In this document: in pieces, positions 1 through 8,178 of the stretch
How the letters are laid out: every line of letters starts with the position of its first letter
Position numbering within the stretch: position 1 is the first letter of the stretch
NCBI GenBank assembly: GCA_009843505.1
Contig: VYDI01000002.1
Span: 54,772-118,771 of the forward strand
Origin: Holophagales bacterium
GTDB lineage: Bacteria > Acidobacteriota > Thermoanaerobaculia > Multivoradales > Multivoraceae
Direction of reading: 5' to 3'
DNA: 64,000 nt
The notes under the pieces: generated by a model
Seen by the model: only the letters and a program-made list of their open reading frames with translations
Database searches by the model: none
What the model was told of the DNA's origin: nothing
Made by a program: the position numbers and the translations under genes

Positions 1-1394
1 TCCTGGACGTCGATGCCGGCCTTGAACTCGTGCTTGCTCCTGAAGAAGGTCAGCGAGGCATTCGCCTGATCGCGCGGGAAGTCGTTTCCTCCAGCGCCCA
101 GGCGCTGCACGGGAGCGTTGTAGCGCAGACCGTCGGCAAGGTCGCGGTAGCGAAAGTCGTTGCCGTCGGGATCGTCGGGAAGCGCGTCGGGAAGGATCGG
201 GGCCGGCGGGGAACCGATGCGCGCCGTCGTCAGCTCGCGGTTGGCGGCCTTGACCTCGAGGAATGCCGAGCCGGTCAGGGCGAAGCTCCAGGTCAGGGTC
301 TGGATTCTGTTGTTCCAACTGTTCCTGGTGACCGAGTAGATGTCGGCCGCTGTGCCGGGCGGGTTGAGGCGGCCTGACGGGGAGTCGATCCAGGTCAACG
401 CAAGCTGGTGGCGGTCGTTGGGCTGGGTGTTGACCTTGCCGACGAGCGGCTTCGCCTCGCGGTTGACGTCGACCAGATCGCCCTCGCGGGTCAGGTCGAG
501 CTGGTTGTCGTTCATTTCGCTGAGGGATCCGTAGAACCAGGCCTTGTTCCGGAAGAGGGGCCCGCCGAGACCGCTCTCGTAGCTGTTGATCATGGAGTCC
601 GGCCTCGGGACCCCGAGCCAGTTCTCGGCGCGCCACGCCGGGTTCTGGCCGATGTAGAGGAAGTCGCCGTGGAACTCATTCGTGCCGGTCTTGATCGTTG
701 TGTTCATCACCCCGCTGACCCCCCGGCCGTACTCGGCGCTGAACCCGGCGGACTCCATGCGGTTCTCGGTGATCACGGTCGACGGCATGTAGAAGCTCAT
801 TTCGCCGCCGCGCCGATTGTGGGAGATGTCGACGCCGTCGATGAAGACGACGTTCTCCTGGGCGATGCCGCCGTTGACCCCGGGTCCCTGATCGAATTCC
901 TGCCTGTAAGACACGACGCCGGCCATCAGCTTCATGTTCGACCAGTAGTTCCGCGTGGCCTGGGGTACGTGCTGGAGTTCCTCTTCCCCGAGCGCGGTGA
1001 CGGCGCCGGTGTCGTACTTCGTGACCAGCGCCGCCTCGGAGGTGACGGTGATCTCCTCGGCCGTGGCGCCGAGAACGAGGTCGACGTCCTCTCTCTTCCC
1101 CAGTTCGAGGACGACCGCCCGCTCGACCGAGCCCAGGCCCTCGAGGTCGGCGGCAACCATGTAGCTACCCGCCTGGAGAAGGGCGAAGCGATAGTCGCCG
1201 TTGGCATCGGTGATCTCGGTCCTCGTGTTCTGAGGGCCGGTCAGGGTCACGGTGACGCCGGGCAGGCCGTCACCTTGCGCGTCGGTTATCGTGCCGTCGA
1301 TGGTCGACGTCTGCGGGCCGTCGGCCAGGAGCGGCAGCGCGCAGAAGGCGATGGCGAAGGTCCAGATGGAGGACCTGATGGCGGTGGCTCTCAC
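1..1394 (-). CDS. TonB-dependent receptor with carboxypeptidase-regulatory-like N-terminus (partial, 3' end outside window)
   Basis: Reading the minus strand from a GTG at 1394 (preceded by GGGGAG at good spacing) gives an open frame to the window edge, about 464 codons. It begins with a signal peptide ending near LPLLADG, followed by a beta-sandwich carboxypeptidase-regulatory-like domain (TIDGTITDAQGDGLPGVTV, then ITDANGDYRFALLQAGSY). After that comes a plug-type region (VVFIDGVDISHNRRGGEMSF, SAGFSAEYGRGVSGVMNTT) and the start of the barrel. This is the architecture of acidobacterial and Bacteroidota outer-membrane receptors that import large substrates with TonB energy. The C-terminal barrel lies beyond the window. 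It diverges from the hydrolase gene at 1619. The family is secure; the substrate cannot be told. Confidence 0.88.
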   Translation of the reverse strand, partial: MRATAIRSSIWTFAIAFCALPLLADGPQTSTIDGTITDAQGDGLPGVTVTLTGPQNTRTEITDANGDYRFALLQAGSYMVAADLEGLGSVERAVVLELGKREDVDLVLGATAEEITVTSEAALVTKYDTGAVTALGEEELQHVPQATRNYWSNMKLMAGVVSYRQEFDQGPGVNGGIAQENVVFIDGVDISHNRRGGEMSFYMPSTVITENRMESAGFSAEYGRGVSGVMNTTIKTGTNEFHGDFLYIGQNPAWRAENWLGVPRPDSMINSYESGLGGPLFRNKAWFYGSLSEMNDNQLDLTREGDLVDVNREAKPLVGKVNTQPNDRHQLALTWIDSPSGRLNPPGTAADIYSVTRNSWNNRIQTLTWSFALTGSAFLEVKAANRELTTARIGSPPAPILPDALPDDPDGNDFRYRDLADGLRYNAPVQRLGAGGNDFPRDQANASLTFFRSKHEFKAGIDVQ

Positions 1395-1539
1395 GATTCT
1401 CCCCTCCAGAGTCTGCGACCCGTCGATCGGCGTCTCCTGTTGAGGGCCGCCACCGGGCCGCGTGATGGAAACTGCTAAGTCAAACGTGCGCTCTCGCCTT
1501 GACCGGGAGCGGAGGCACGGAAAACCCTGTTGGAAGTAT

Positions 1540-1552
1540 CGAACACTGTACC
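1540..1552. promoter_or_regulatory. Candidate shared operator-like motif (GAACA-n-TGTACC)
   Basis: The sequence CGAACACTGTACC lies in the divergent gap between the TonB receptor (1394) and the hydrolase (1619). A very similar near-palindrome, GGTACATTGTTCC, lies at 31187-31199 between a TetR gene and its divergent neighbour. A looser match (ACAGTGT with similar flanks) sits at 39305-39311 upstream of another TonB receptor. The likeness is seen in the sequence; a binding role is inference. Confidence 0.3.
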
Positions 1553-1594
1553 ACGAAGAAACGGCGTCGGATAATGTGCTTCAGACCCGCCTTC

Positions 1595-1608
1595 TATAAA
1601 TCGATTTA
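1595..1608. promoter_or_regulatory. Putative -10 element overlapping a 12-bp perfect palindrome
   Basis: TATAAA (1595-1600) runs into the perfect palindrome TAAATCGATTTA (1597-1608), 10 bp before the ATG at 1619. This is an AT-rich island in a GC-rich region. The likely Shine-Dalgarno AGGAAG follows directly. No good -35 was found, so the promoter call is tentative. Confidence 0.35.
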
Positions 1609-1618
1609 GGAAGAAACC

Positions 1619-2767
1619 ATGCGTGAACTTCGTTGGTGTCCGCTCGCCGGTGTCCTGGTCGCCCTGATGAGTGCGCCCGCCACCTTCGGCCAGGCGACGG
1701 CATCGGCCGAGCCGTTCAAGGTCGGCACCTTCGACATCGACGGTGTGCCGCGCGTCGGCCTCGTCCTGCGGGACAGCCTGGTGGTCGACATCGCGGAGGC
1801 GAACCGGGGGCTCGAGGCGGATCCCGCCTATCCGAAGATGCCGATGCCGGAGGACATGCTCGAACTGATCGGCCGCTACGAGTACGGTCTCAAGTACCGG
1901 CTGTACGAGATCGTGAACCATCTCGTCGGGAACGAGCTCCTCGGGAGCGAGGCTCCTGGGTACGTCCACCCGGTCCGCGAACTCCGGATCCGGCCGCCGA
2001 TCATGTATCCGGGGAAGATCCTGAACGCCGCGGTCAACTTCTACAGTCACGTCAACGAGTCGGGAACCGAGGAAGAGCGGGCCGCGGCCCGGCGTCAGCG
2101 CCGCGAGAACCGGGGTGTCCCGTATCTCTTTCTCAAGCCGTCCCGAGGCGCGGTCATAGGCAGTGGCGACGAGATCGTGATCCCCTACGGTCGCGATCGC
2201 ACGGATTGGGAAGTCGAGCTGGGCGCTGTCATCGGACGGACGGCGAGGTACGTCTCCGCCGCGGAGGCCCAGGACCATGTCTTCGGCTACATGGTTTCCA
2301 TCGACGTCTCCGACCGCGGCGGGCGGCCTCCGGGCGGCAACCCCATTCGCAGTGACTGGTTCGTCGGCAAGGGGCACGACACCTTCGCCCCGCAGGGCCC
2401 GTGGATCGTGCCGCGCGAGTTCTACGGCGATCCGATGGAGAACCTCCGGCAGACCCTGAGCGTCGATGGCACCCTGCTCCAGGAGGCGCGCGCCGGCGAC
2501 ATGATCCACTCGCTTTGGGAGCTGATCGAGTACGGGTCGTCGATCATCACGCTCTACCCGGGCGACGTGATCAACAACGGCACCTCAGGCGGCACGGCGG
2601 CCGGAGCGGCTGCGACCCGCGGGCCGGAGGATCGCTTCCTCAAGCCGGGCGAGGTGGTCGAGGCGTCGATCGACGGCATCGGCACGCTGCGGCTCCCGGT
2701 CGTCGCCGGCGAGAAGCCGCCGGGCGAGACTGGGGCCCGGCTGCCGCCGGTCAAGTCGTATCGCTGA
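1619..2767 (+). CDS. Secreted fumarylacetoacetate hydrolase family protein
   Basis: 382 aa. A Sec signal peptide (residues 1 to about 25, ending APATFGQA) precedes an FAH-type domain. Typical family segments are present: ILNAAVNFYSHVNE (135-148), YLFLKPSRGAVIGSG (169-183), the metal-binding WEVELGAVIG (197-206), DVSDRGGRP and the C-terminal NNGTSGGTAAG. FAH-family enzymes cleave C-C bonds or hydrate/decarboxylate beta-keto acids using a divalent metal. A signal peptide is uncommon for the family and suggests a periplasmic enzyme acting on an aromatic or keto-acid fragment, which is inference. The ATG at 1619 has AGGAAG upstream. The next gene on the strand begins 91 bp downstream. Confidence 0.85.
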   Translation: MRELRWCPLAGVLVALMSAPATFGQATASAEPFKVGTFDIDGVPRVGLVLRDSLVVDIAEANRGLEADPAYPKMPMPEDMLELIGRYEYGLKYRLYEIVNHLVGNELLGSEAPGYVHPVRELRIRPPIMYPGKILNAAVNFYSHVNESGTEEERAAARRQRRENRGVPYLFLKPSRGAVIGSGDEIVIPYGRDRTDWEVELGAVIGRTARYVSAAEAQDHVFGYMVSIDVSDRGGRPPGGNPIRSDWFVGKGHDTFAPQGPWIVPREFYGDPMENLRQTLSVDGTLLQEARAGDMIHSLWELIEYGSSIITLYPGDVINNGTSGGTAAGAAATRGPEDRFLKPGEVVEASIDGIGTLRLPVVAGEKPPGETGARLPPVKSYR

Positions 2768-2858
2768 CTGAAGCCGGGAACAGCGTGGGTGCGCGCTCCG
2801 GGTAGGATCGCCCTGAGCAGCCTGGACACCAGTCCTTCCGAACACCTTCGGAGAGCGC

Positions 2859-4055
2859 TTGAAGCCCCAAGTTACCCGCGCGACTCGCGTCGCGGCGGCC
2901 GCCCTTCTCTTCCTGGCGCCGGCCGTCGCGGCCGGCCAGAACCTCGATCAGCCCACCTTCGTCGACGACGTGGCGCCGATCCTCCACGCCAATTGCGTTT
3001 CCTGCCACCAACCCGACGACATCGGGCCGATGTCGCTGCGCACCTACCGCGAGGTTCGGCCGTGGGCCCGGTCCATCGCCCGCGCGGTCGAGAACCGGGA
3101 CATGCCGCCCTGGGACGCCGACCCGGGTTACGGGCCCTGGTCCAACGACACCAGCCTGAGCGACGACGAGATCGCTGCGATCACCCGCTGGGCGGCGAAC
3201 GGCGCGCCACGCGGCGAAGGCGACGAACCGGTCCATGCGCAGCCGGCGGCCGCGGGCGAGTGGACGTTCGGAGAACCGGACTGGGTGTTCGAGTTCGATC
3301 CCTGGGAGGTGGCCGCGGAGGGACCCGACGAGTTTCGCGACGTGCTCATCACGACCGGATTCGAGGAGGATCGCTGGATCCGCGCGATCGAGGTTCAGCC
3401 GGGAAATCGCAAGGTCCTCCATCACTTCATTCTCTGGCGAGCCGCCGAGGGCGCGACCTACCAGGAGAACTGGATGGCGGCCTGGACGGCGGGCGCCAAG
3501 CCCTACCGGTTCCCGGCGCGGTCCGCCCGCCTGCTGCAGAAGGGCCGCAGGATGATCGGCGACTTCCACTACCACCCGAGGGGCGAGGCGGCGACCGACA
3601 AGACCCGCATCGGTCTCTGGTTCGCCGAACCCGAGGAAGTCGAGAGGGAACTGGTCACGCTGCCGATCTGGAACGCCGGCATCAAGATCCCGGCGGGCGA
3701 CCCGAACTACGAAGCGGAGGCGAGCCGTGTCCTCGAGAAAGACATCCTGCTTCACGCGTTCACGCCGCACATGCACTACCGCGGAAAGTCCATGTTCTTC
3801 ACCGCGGAGCTTCCTGACGGCAGCACCAGAGACCTGCTCGGGGTCAGCCGCTACGACTTCAACTGGCAGACGACCTACCAGTTGTCCGAGCCGATCCGGC
3901 TGCCGGCCGGGACGCGAGTCCATGTCAAGGCCACCTTCGACAACTCGGCCGACAATCCCAGCAACCCCGACCCGACAGTCGACGTCAGGTGGGGCCTGGA
4001 ATCCACCGACGAGATGCTGAACGGCCTCGTCGACTACGTCGCGGCGGACGGCTAG
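2859..4055 (+). CDS. Secreted cytochrome c / copper type II monooxygenase-like protein
   Basis: 398 aa, from a TTG start with CGGAGAG three bases upstream. A signal peptide (to about residue 26) is followed by one class I heme site, CVSCH (46-50), within a short cytochrome-like domain containing DMPPWDADPGYGP. The C-terminal half resembles copper type II ascorbate-dependent monooxygenases (the peptidylglycine hydroxylase fold): a His pair KVLHHFILW (186-193), DFHYHPRGE (235-243) and the signature FTPHMHYRGKSM (301-312), whose histidines would bind copper. The heme domain may feed electrons to the copper centre, which is inference. Such fusions occur in Acidobacteriota and Planctomycetota. The substrate is unknown. 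Confidence 0.75.
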   Translation: MKPQVTRATRVAAAALLFLAPAVAAGQNLDQPTFVDDVAPILHANCVSCHQPDDIGPMSLRTYREVRPWARSIARAVENRDMPPWDADPGYGPWSNDTSLSDDEIAAITRWAANGAPRGEGDEPVHAQPAAAGEWTFGEPDWVFEFDPWEVAAEGPDEFRDVLITTGFEEDRWIRAIEVQPGNRKVLHHFILWRAAEGATYQENWMAAWTAGAKPYRFPARSARLLQKGRRMIGDFHYHPRGEAATDKTRIGLWFAEPEEVERELVTLPIWNAGIKIPAGDPNYEAEASRVLEKDILLHAFTPHMHYRGKSMFFTAELPDGSTRDLLGVSRYDFNWQTTYQLSEPIRLPAGTRVHVKATFDNSADNPSNPDPTVDVRWGLESTDEMLNGLVDYVAADG

Positions 4056-4472
4056 ATCGCCAGATCGTCGCAGCGGGGGAGGCGGTTCTAGCGGCCACAC
4101 AGGCGACGGCCTGCCGGGCGGCGGTCCGCAGAGTGAATCCACATCCCGGAGGCTAGTAGGACACTGTGGCTGTTACTCGGGACGTGTATCGAGCCCAGTC
4201 ACCCGACACATGCTGAGCGCCTTACTGAGGTCGCGATGGCGCTTCTCAAGGGCGATGGCTGGGAGGTTCGTTCGCGCGGTCAACGCTTTGAGGCCTTTGC
4301 GGGGGAACTGCTACTAGGGCGTTCGCTTGCCGTCCTCATCCTGAACCCTGTGGGGTTCGGCCCGGCAGTGAAAGGCCTTCTAGATCACGCGATCGTCCAG
4401 CGCAGGCAGTGATGTAGCCAATCCTGTTCGTCGCGGCTGCCGAGGTCCGCAGGTTGGTAAGAGCCTTCCAGT
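4056..4472. other. 417-bp interval without a confident gene
   Basis: This gap separates the heme/copper protein from the convergent broken lipoprotein gene. It holds one short plus-strand ORF (4236-4412, listed separately) and no recognisable RNA gene or strong hairpin with a T-tract. Composition looks slightly less GC-biased than the neighbouring genes. It may be decayed coding sequence. Confidence 0.4.
4236..4412 (+). CDS. Possible small ORF, unrecognised
   Basis: An ATG at 4236 opens 58 codons (begins MALLKGDGWEVRSRGQRF, ends DHAIVQRRQ). The frame is open upstream to 4137 without another usual start codon (an in-frame stop lies at 4134-4136), so this could be the tail of an older, longer gene. 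No Shine-Dalgarno is evident and no family was recognised. It is included because the gap otherwise has no coding candidate. Confidence 0.2.
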   Translation: MALLKGDGWEVRSRGQRFEAFAGELLLGRSLAVLILNPVGFGPAVKGLLDHAIVQRRQ

Positions 4473-5308
4473 TCATGGCTTGAGCAGGGAGCGCCAAGCG
4501 TCCGAGGCTGAGTAGTAGCGAATCATGGCGTTTTCTGCAGCGAGTTCGGCCGTCTCTTCCGCCGCCGCGGCTCGCGCAAGGGTTGGAGCGGCGTACTCGG
4601 CCGCTGCGGCGCGTTGAATGCGCCGGAGTTCGTTGAGCGCGCGGGCGCTCGCGCGGCTCCTCTCAGCGAACCGGTCGTAGAGCTCCGGGCGTGGCGTTTC
4701 GCCGGGACTCAAAGCATGTCTCGACCATGCAGCCTCGGCGTGGTCCCTCGCTTCGCCAGTGCGAATCACTTCCGCTAGCGCGGAGGCCGATGCGGTGGTG
4801 ATTGCTTCCGCGGCAGGGCCTTGACCGACTTCGCCGCGACTCCGGGCGGCAGCGCCCCTGCCGCTTCACTGGAGACAGCCTTGGCAGTGTCTCGAGCCTT
4901 GAGGGCGGCCGCTAGCGCGTCACCGAGTTGTTCGGCGTACTCGGCTGCGTCAAGGCTCCGATCGAAAGCCGTGGTGGTCGCCTCGGGTGCAGTGTCACGC
5001 GCGCTGCGGGCGGCCTCGAGGGCTTCGCGAGTGGCGTCGCGGAATCTGTCCCGGACCCCGGCAGCGTCGGGATCATCGACGGCTCGCAGATCGTCGATTG
5101 CGTCGCCAGCAGCGGCGGCAGTTAGTGCAGCCAAGCGGACCGCAGCAGGGTCAGGCTCGGCCGACGAACACGCCACGGTCAAGACCGCGACCAGGGCACC
5201 GACCCAGCGGCGGTGTTTCCCGTTTCCACTGCGACGAGGCCGGCGTGCGTAGCCTAGCCTCAGCGCCGGGCGTCCTCGCTCGTCGCTCGCGTCTTGCGAA
5301 TCGTCCAT
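4473..5308 (-). pseudogene. Alanine-rich lipoprotein gene, broken by a frameshift
   Basis: The first part (5308 to 4775) encodes a basic leader, a hydrophobic stretch and a lipobox (LTVAC, then SSAEPD), followed by Ala/Asp/Glu/Arg-rich helical sequence. It then runs into an atypical Pro/Arg-rich tail and stops. The adjacent frame, read across 4815-4770, continues the same composition (AAEAITTASASALAEVIRTG) and carries on to 4473. The point of change is near 4812-4818, within GCCCTGCCGCGG, and is best explained by one lost base. The product would have been a coiled, helical lipoprotein of about 275 residues. It may be a real pseudogene or an assembly error. Function is not recognised. Confidence 0.55.
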
Positions 5309-5468
5309 GGCAGCGGAGGCGAGTCTACTCTCGGCCCGGTCGGCCGACGGTCAGGTGACGGTTCGCAGGAGGAACCCCGGATCCTGCGGGCTAGACAGAC
5401 CCCGGTGGGCAACCGTACAAGTCCGTGTGACCCAGTGTTCCTAGCGCTTACCCGGAAAGGAGCGAACC

Positions 5469-5741
5469 ATGCTCGACTACTGCCGCTCAAACGGCTTCCT
5501 TGTGATCGCAGCCCTCACCGTCCTAGTCGGGGTGGGCATTAGCGCCTCCGTCCCGGCCGACGAGGCCGACGAATCCCCGGAACTTCCGGTCTGCGCACCC
5601 CTGGCTGCCTACGCGGCCGACCTTCTCGCGATCCGCAGCGAGGCGATTCTGGGCGGTAGTACCCGGCAGGAACTCCTTGCTACCCATCGCGCCCTCGCTG
5701 ACTGCATCGAGGCCCAAGGTCTCCAGCGTTCCGGCCCGTAG
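5469..5741 (+). CDS. Small secreted or membrane-anchored hypothetical protein
   Basis: 90 aa. The ATG is preceded by GGAAAGGAG at ideal spacing, which supports a real gene. Residues 9-27 (GFLVIAALTVLVGVGISAS) form a signal peptide or membrane anchor. The mature part has two cysteines (in LPVCAPLAAYA and LADCIEAQG) that could form a disulfide, and a helical middle. No family recognised. It stands alone between the broken lipoprotein gene and hicA. Confidence 0.55.
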   Translation: MLDYCRSNGFLVIAALTVLVGVGISASVPADEADESPELPVCAPLAAYAADLLAIRSEAILGGSTRQELLATHRALADCIEAQGLQRSGP

Positions 5742-5850
5742 TCCGTCAGCTTCTCCCCGCGTGTGCTCCTCGCGACCGGTCGCACGACTCTCGAATGACA
5801 CAGAGCCCTTGGCAGGGCCTGCTACTGGCAGCGCGACTTCGGAGTCGAGA

Positions 5851-5880
5851 TTGCGAACACAAATGTTCGCACTGTATGGT
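5851..5880 (+). promoter_or_regulatory. hicAB promoter with embedded operator
   Basis: A -35-like TTGCGA (5851-5856) and -10-like TATGGT (5875-5880) are 18 bp apart. Between them is a perfect inverted repeat, GCGAACA (5853-5859) and TGTTCGC (5864-5870), with a 4-bp spacer. HicB antitoxins carrying a DNA-binding domain repress their own operon, and a palindrome between -35 and -10 is a natural site. Only 6 bp separate the -10 from the hicA start codon. Confidence 0.6.
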
Positions 5881-5886
5881 TGAGCG

Positions 5887-6099
5887 TTGAACGGCCGGCA
5901 GTTCATCGGGCGCGTTCGCAGGTGGGCGAGGGGCCGGAACTTGGAAGTCCGCTTCGTCGCGTCCGAAGGGGCCGGGTCACATGGAACGCTCTACGCGGGG
6001 CGCCGCAAGACCACCGTCAAAGACCGGAAGAAGGGGATCGGCAAGGGCCTGCTCAGCAAGATGCTGGCTGATCTGGGGATCGACAGGAACGACTTCTAG
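5887..6099 (+). CDS. hicA: HicA-family mRNA interferase toxin
   Basis: 70 aa, the usual size for HicA, a small double-stranded-RNA-binding-fold ribonuclease that cleaves mRNA when free of HicB. The core GSHGTLYAGRR (30-40) carries the conserved catalytic His32, followed by the basic helix KKGIGKGLLSKMLADLGI. The start must be the TTG at 5887: an in-frame TGA lies just upstream at 5881 and the first internal Met is far downstream. There is no Shine-Dalgarno and the -10 lies 6 bp upstream, so the message may be leaderless. hicB follows after 9 bp. Confidence 0.88.
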   Translation: MNGRQFIGRVRRWARGRNLEVRFVASEGAGSHGTLYAGRRKTTVKDRKKGIGKGLLSKMLADLGIDRNDF

Positions 6100-6108
6100 G
6101 AGAACGCG

Positions 6109-6546
6109 ATGCCAGACGTTTACAACTATCCCGCCGACATCCAACGCGACGAGGACGGCCGCCACGTCGTTGCGTTTCCGGACTTCGGCTGGGGCGCAAC
6201 AGACGGCGCGACGAAGGAGGAGGCGCTAGCCGAAGCCAGGGATCTGTTGCGAGAGTTGATTGCCACCACGATACGCGAAGGCGGCGATCTGCCCGAACCT
6301 TCGCCCGTCGGCGATCCGCGGCCCATGGTCGTTCCGCCGGTGCAGATCGCCCTGAAGGCGGCTCTGTACGACGCTTGGCGTCACGCTGGGATCTCCCGGC
6401 GGCAGTTCGCCCGTGATCTAGATGTCGCTGAAAGCGAAGTGCGGCGCATGTTGAACCCTGATCACGCCACCAAGGCAGCCACGATCGACCGGGCGCTGCG
6501 CCGTCTGGGCAAGCGACTCAGCGTTACTGTCAGCGAGGCCGCCTGA
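6109..6546 (+). CDS. hicB: HicB-family antitoxin with helix-turn-helix
   Basis: 145 aa, start supported by AGGAGAACGCG. The N-terminal half is the partial RNase H-like HicB fold (VVAFPDFGWGATDGATKEEA, about residues 20-40) that binds and blocks HicA. The C-terminal half is a helix-turn-helix (ISRRQFARDLDVAESEVRRM) of the type that binds the operon's own operator, here probably the palindrome at 5853-5870. It ends 7 bp from the convergent membrane protein gene. Confidence 0.88.
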   Translation: MPDVYNYPADIQRDEDGRHVVAFPDFGWGATDGATKEEALAEARDLLRELIATTIREGGDLPEPSPVGDPRPMVVPPVQIALKAALYDAWRHAGISRRQFARDLDVAESEVRRMLNPDHATKAATIDRALRRLGKRLSVTVSEAA

Positions 6547-6553
6547 GTCCGGT

Positions 6554-6994
6554 TCAGGTGCTTGCCAGATGGCGGCTCGTGATCCCCTCGTAGACGACAG
6601 CGCCAAGGCAGGTGAGTAGCAGCGCACTCAGAACTCCCACGATGGCCCATCCACTCTGGCCATTCCAAATGGCGGTCTGCTGCCGGAAGGCCATCGTGGC
6701 CATCACCGTGAAAACGCCAACCAGGAGGATCAGGAAAGAAGTCTGCTGAGCCGGTGTGAGCTGGCTTCCGGCCCAGAAGCAGATGGCCGAGAATCCGATT
6801 GCGGCCACTGCGAACATGCGGATGAAAGCCAGCTGCCGCCAGAACTCCATGGCTGCTGGAGCAGTCACACTGGTTTCCGGCATGGGCCTCTCCACTCCCA
6901 GAGACACGGCAACGTAGCCCGTTCTCACCATGAGCACTATGCCGCCTAGCAGCAGCAAGCATCCCACCACGTGAATCACGATCCCCTTTGGCAT
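6554..6994 (-). CDS. Small membrane protein, unrecognised
   Basis: 146 aa with four probable transmembrane helices: about 5-27, 60-76, 85-105 and 120-138. The ATG at 6994 is preceded by GGGAGGAAGCG. It starts 11 bp after the stop of the PhyH gene on the same strand, so it may be the last gene of the 11880-6554 operon. No domain was recognised; a regulatory or scaffold role is possible but not shown. Confidence 0.6.
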   Translation of the reverse strand: MPKGIVIHVVGCLLLLGGIVLMVRTGYVAVSLGVERPMPETSVTAPAAMEFWRQLAFIRMFAVAAIGFSAICFWAGSQLTPAQQTSFLILLVGVFTVMATMAFRQQTAIWNGQSGWAIVGVLSALLLTCLGAVVYEGITSRHLAST

Positions 6995-7005
6995 CGCTTC
7001 CTCCC

Positions 7006-8178
7006 TCAGATGGCCAGATCGTTCAGATTGTAGTCGCGGATCACGCGGTCGAACGTCTCGTCGTTGAAGCGGAAGTCGTCCTCCAGGCCGGCGAAGGGCT
7101 GGTACACGAACGAGGCCTCATCGGGCCGGTGTTGGCGGCGGGCGTCGATCGCCACGGCGATCACCGACGAGCGATCGAAGATTCGCTGAGCGTCGTACAC
7201 GACCTCGTCGGCTTCGACGCCGAGCGCGCCTTTCTGTCCCTCCACCGACTTGCGGCGGTGGAAGCCGAAGGTGAGCGAGATGCGCAGGTCGGACGAGGTG
7301 TTGGCGAACGAGGCGTGCAGCATCTGGCGGTTGACGATGGTGACGTCGCCGGCGTCGCAGACGAGCGGCAGGGCACCGGGGAGCTTCTCGCTTCCTCCGT
7401 TCTCCCGCACCCGCGCCTTGATGTCGATCTTCCCGAGCTTGTGGCTACCCGGCACCACCCAGAGACAGCTCGCCGGAGTCGTGGGATAGAGCTGCACCTG
7501 GAAGTTGAAGCCGTGGATGCCCTCGTCCCAGTCCGGAGAACCCCAGTGGGTGACGCCGTCCTGGTGCCACGACACCGAACCTCCGAGACCCGGCTGCTTG
7601 ACGAAGATCGCGTCGTTGAAGGGCACGAAGTCGTTGCCGTTGATCGCCGCGGCGATCTCGAGGAGGTGCGGGTGGCCGTAGAGCCGCAGTCCGGAGGGCA
7701 TCGCCTGGCACATCGAACTCATGATGAAGACGACGTCGGCGGGCGCGTCCTGTTCGGGTAGCGGCTGCGTCATCTGCGTCGGGTGGCGTCCGCTGAGAAG
7801 CTCCGTGCCGCCCCAGGGATCGGCCAGAGGCTTGGTGAAGAGATACGGCCGGCGGGCGTAGTCGAGGCCCAGCGCCGGTCGCCCTTGAGCATCGACGGCC
7901 GCGTCCGGGGCTACCGGCGCGCGCTCCAGCATCTCGTTGGCGTCGCGGCGCAGCTCGGCCACCTCGTCGCCGTCGATGAGTCCTTCGAAGACGTAGAACC
8001 CGTGCCTCCAGTACGCCGCCAGGATGTCCGGATGGAGCCTGCCGTCGTCAGTCAGCCGAATCGGCCCCCGGTTGCCGATCTCCGCGGCGAGGCGCCGTCC
8101 CGCTTCCTGGTACGCCGCCATGCCGGCCGCGTGTTGCGCCCGAGTCGGTGTCGCTACCGCGTCGCTTGAAAGGCCCAT
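7006..8178 (-). CDS. Phytanoyl-CoA dioxygenase (PhyH) family protein
   Basis: 390 aa. A double-stranded beta-helix Fe(II)/2-oxoglutarate oxygenase: the facial triad is visible as HQD (His205, Asp207) in SVSWHQDGVTHWG, and His288 in NRQMLHAS. Arg299 in SSDLRISLTFGFHRR may bind 2-oxoglutarate. The family hydroxylates acyl-CoAs or small natural products. The ATG at 8178 has GGAG upstream and overlaps the end of the preceding PQQ gene by 25 bp, so the two are likely translationally linked. It shares an operon with an acyl-CoA dehydrogenase and a cyclase, which suggests degradation of an acyl or lactone-type substrate (inference). Confidence 0.88.
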   Translation of the reverse strand: MGLSSDAVATPTRAQHAAGMAAYQEAGRRLAAEIGNRGPIRLTDDGRLHPDILAAYWRHGFYVFEGLIDGDEVAELRRDANEMLERAPVAPDAAVDAQGRPALGLDYARRPYLFTKPLADPWGGTELLSGRHPTQMTQPLPEQDAPADVVFIMSSMCQAMPSGLRLYGHPHLLEIAAAINGNDFVPFNDAIFVKQPGLGGSVSWHQDGVTHWGSPDWDEGIHGFNFQVQLYPTTPASCLWVVPGSHKLGKIDIKARVRENGGSEKLPGALPLVCDAGDVTIVNRQMLHASFANTSSDLRISLTFGFHRRKSVEGQKGALGVEADEVVYDAQRIFDRSSVIAVAIDARRQHRPDEASFVYQPFAGLEDDFRFNDETFDRVIRDYNLNDLAI

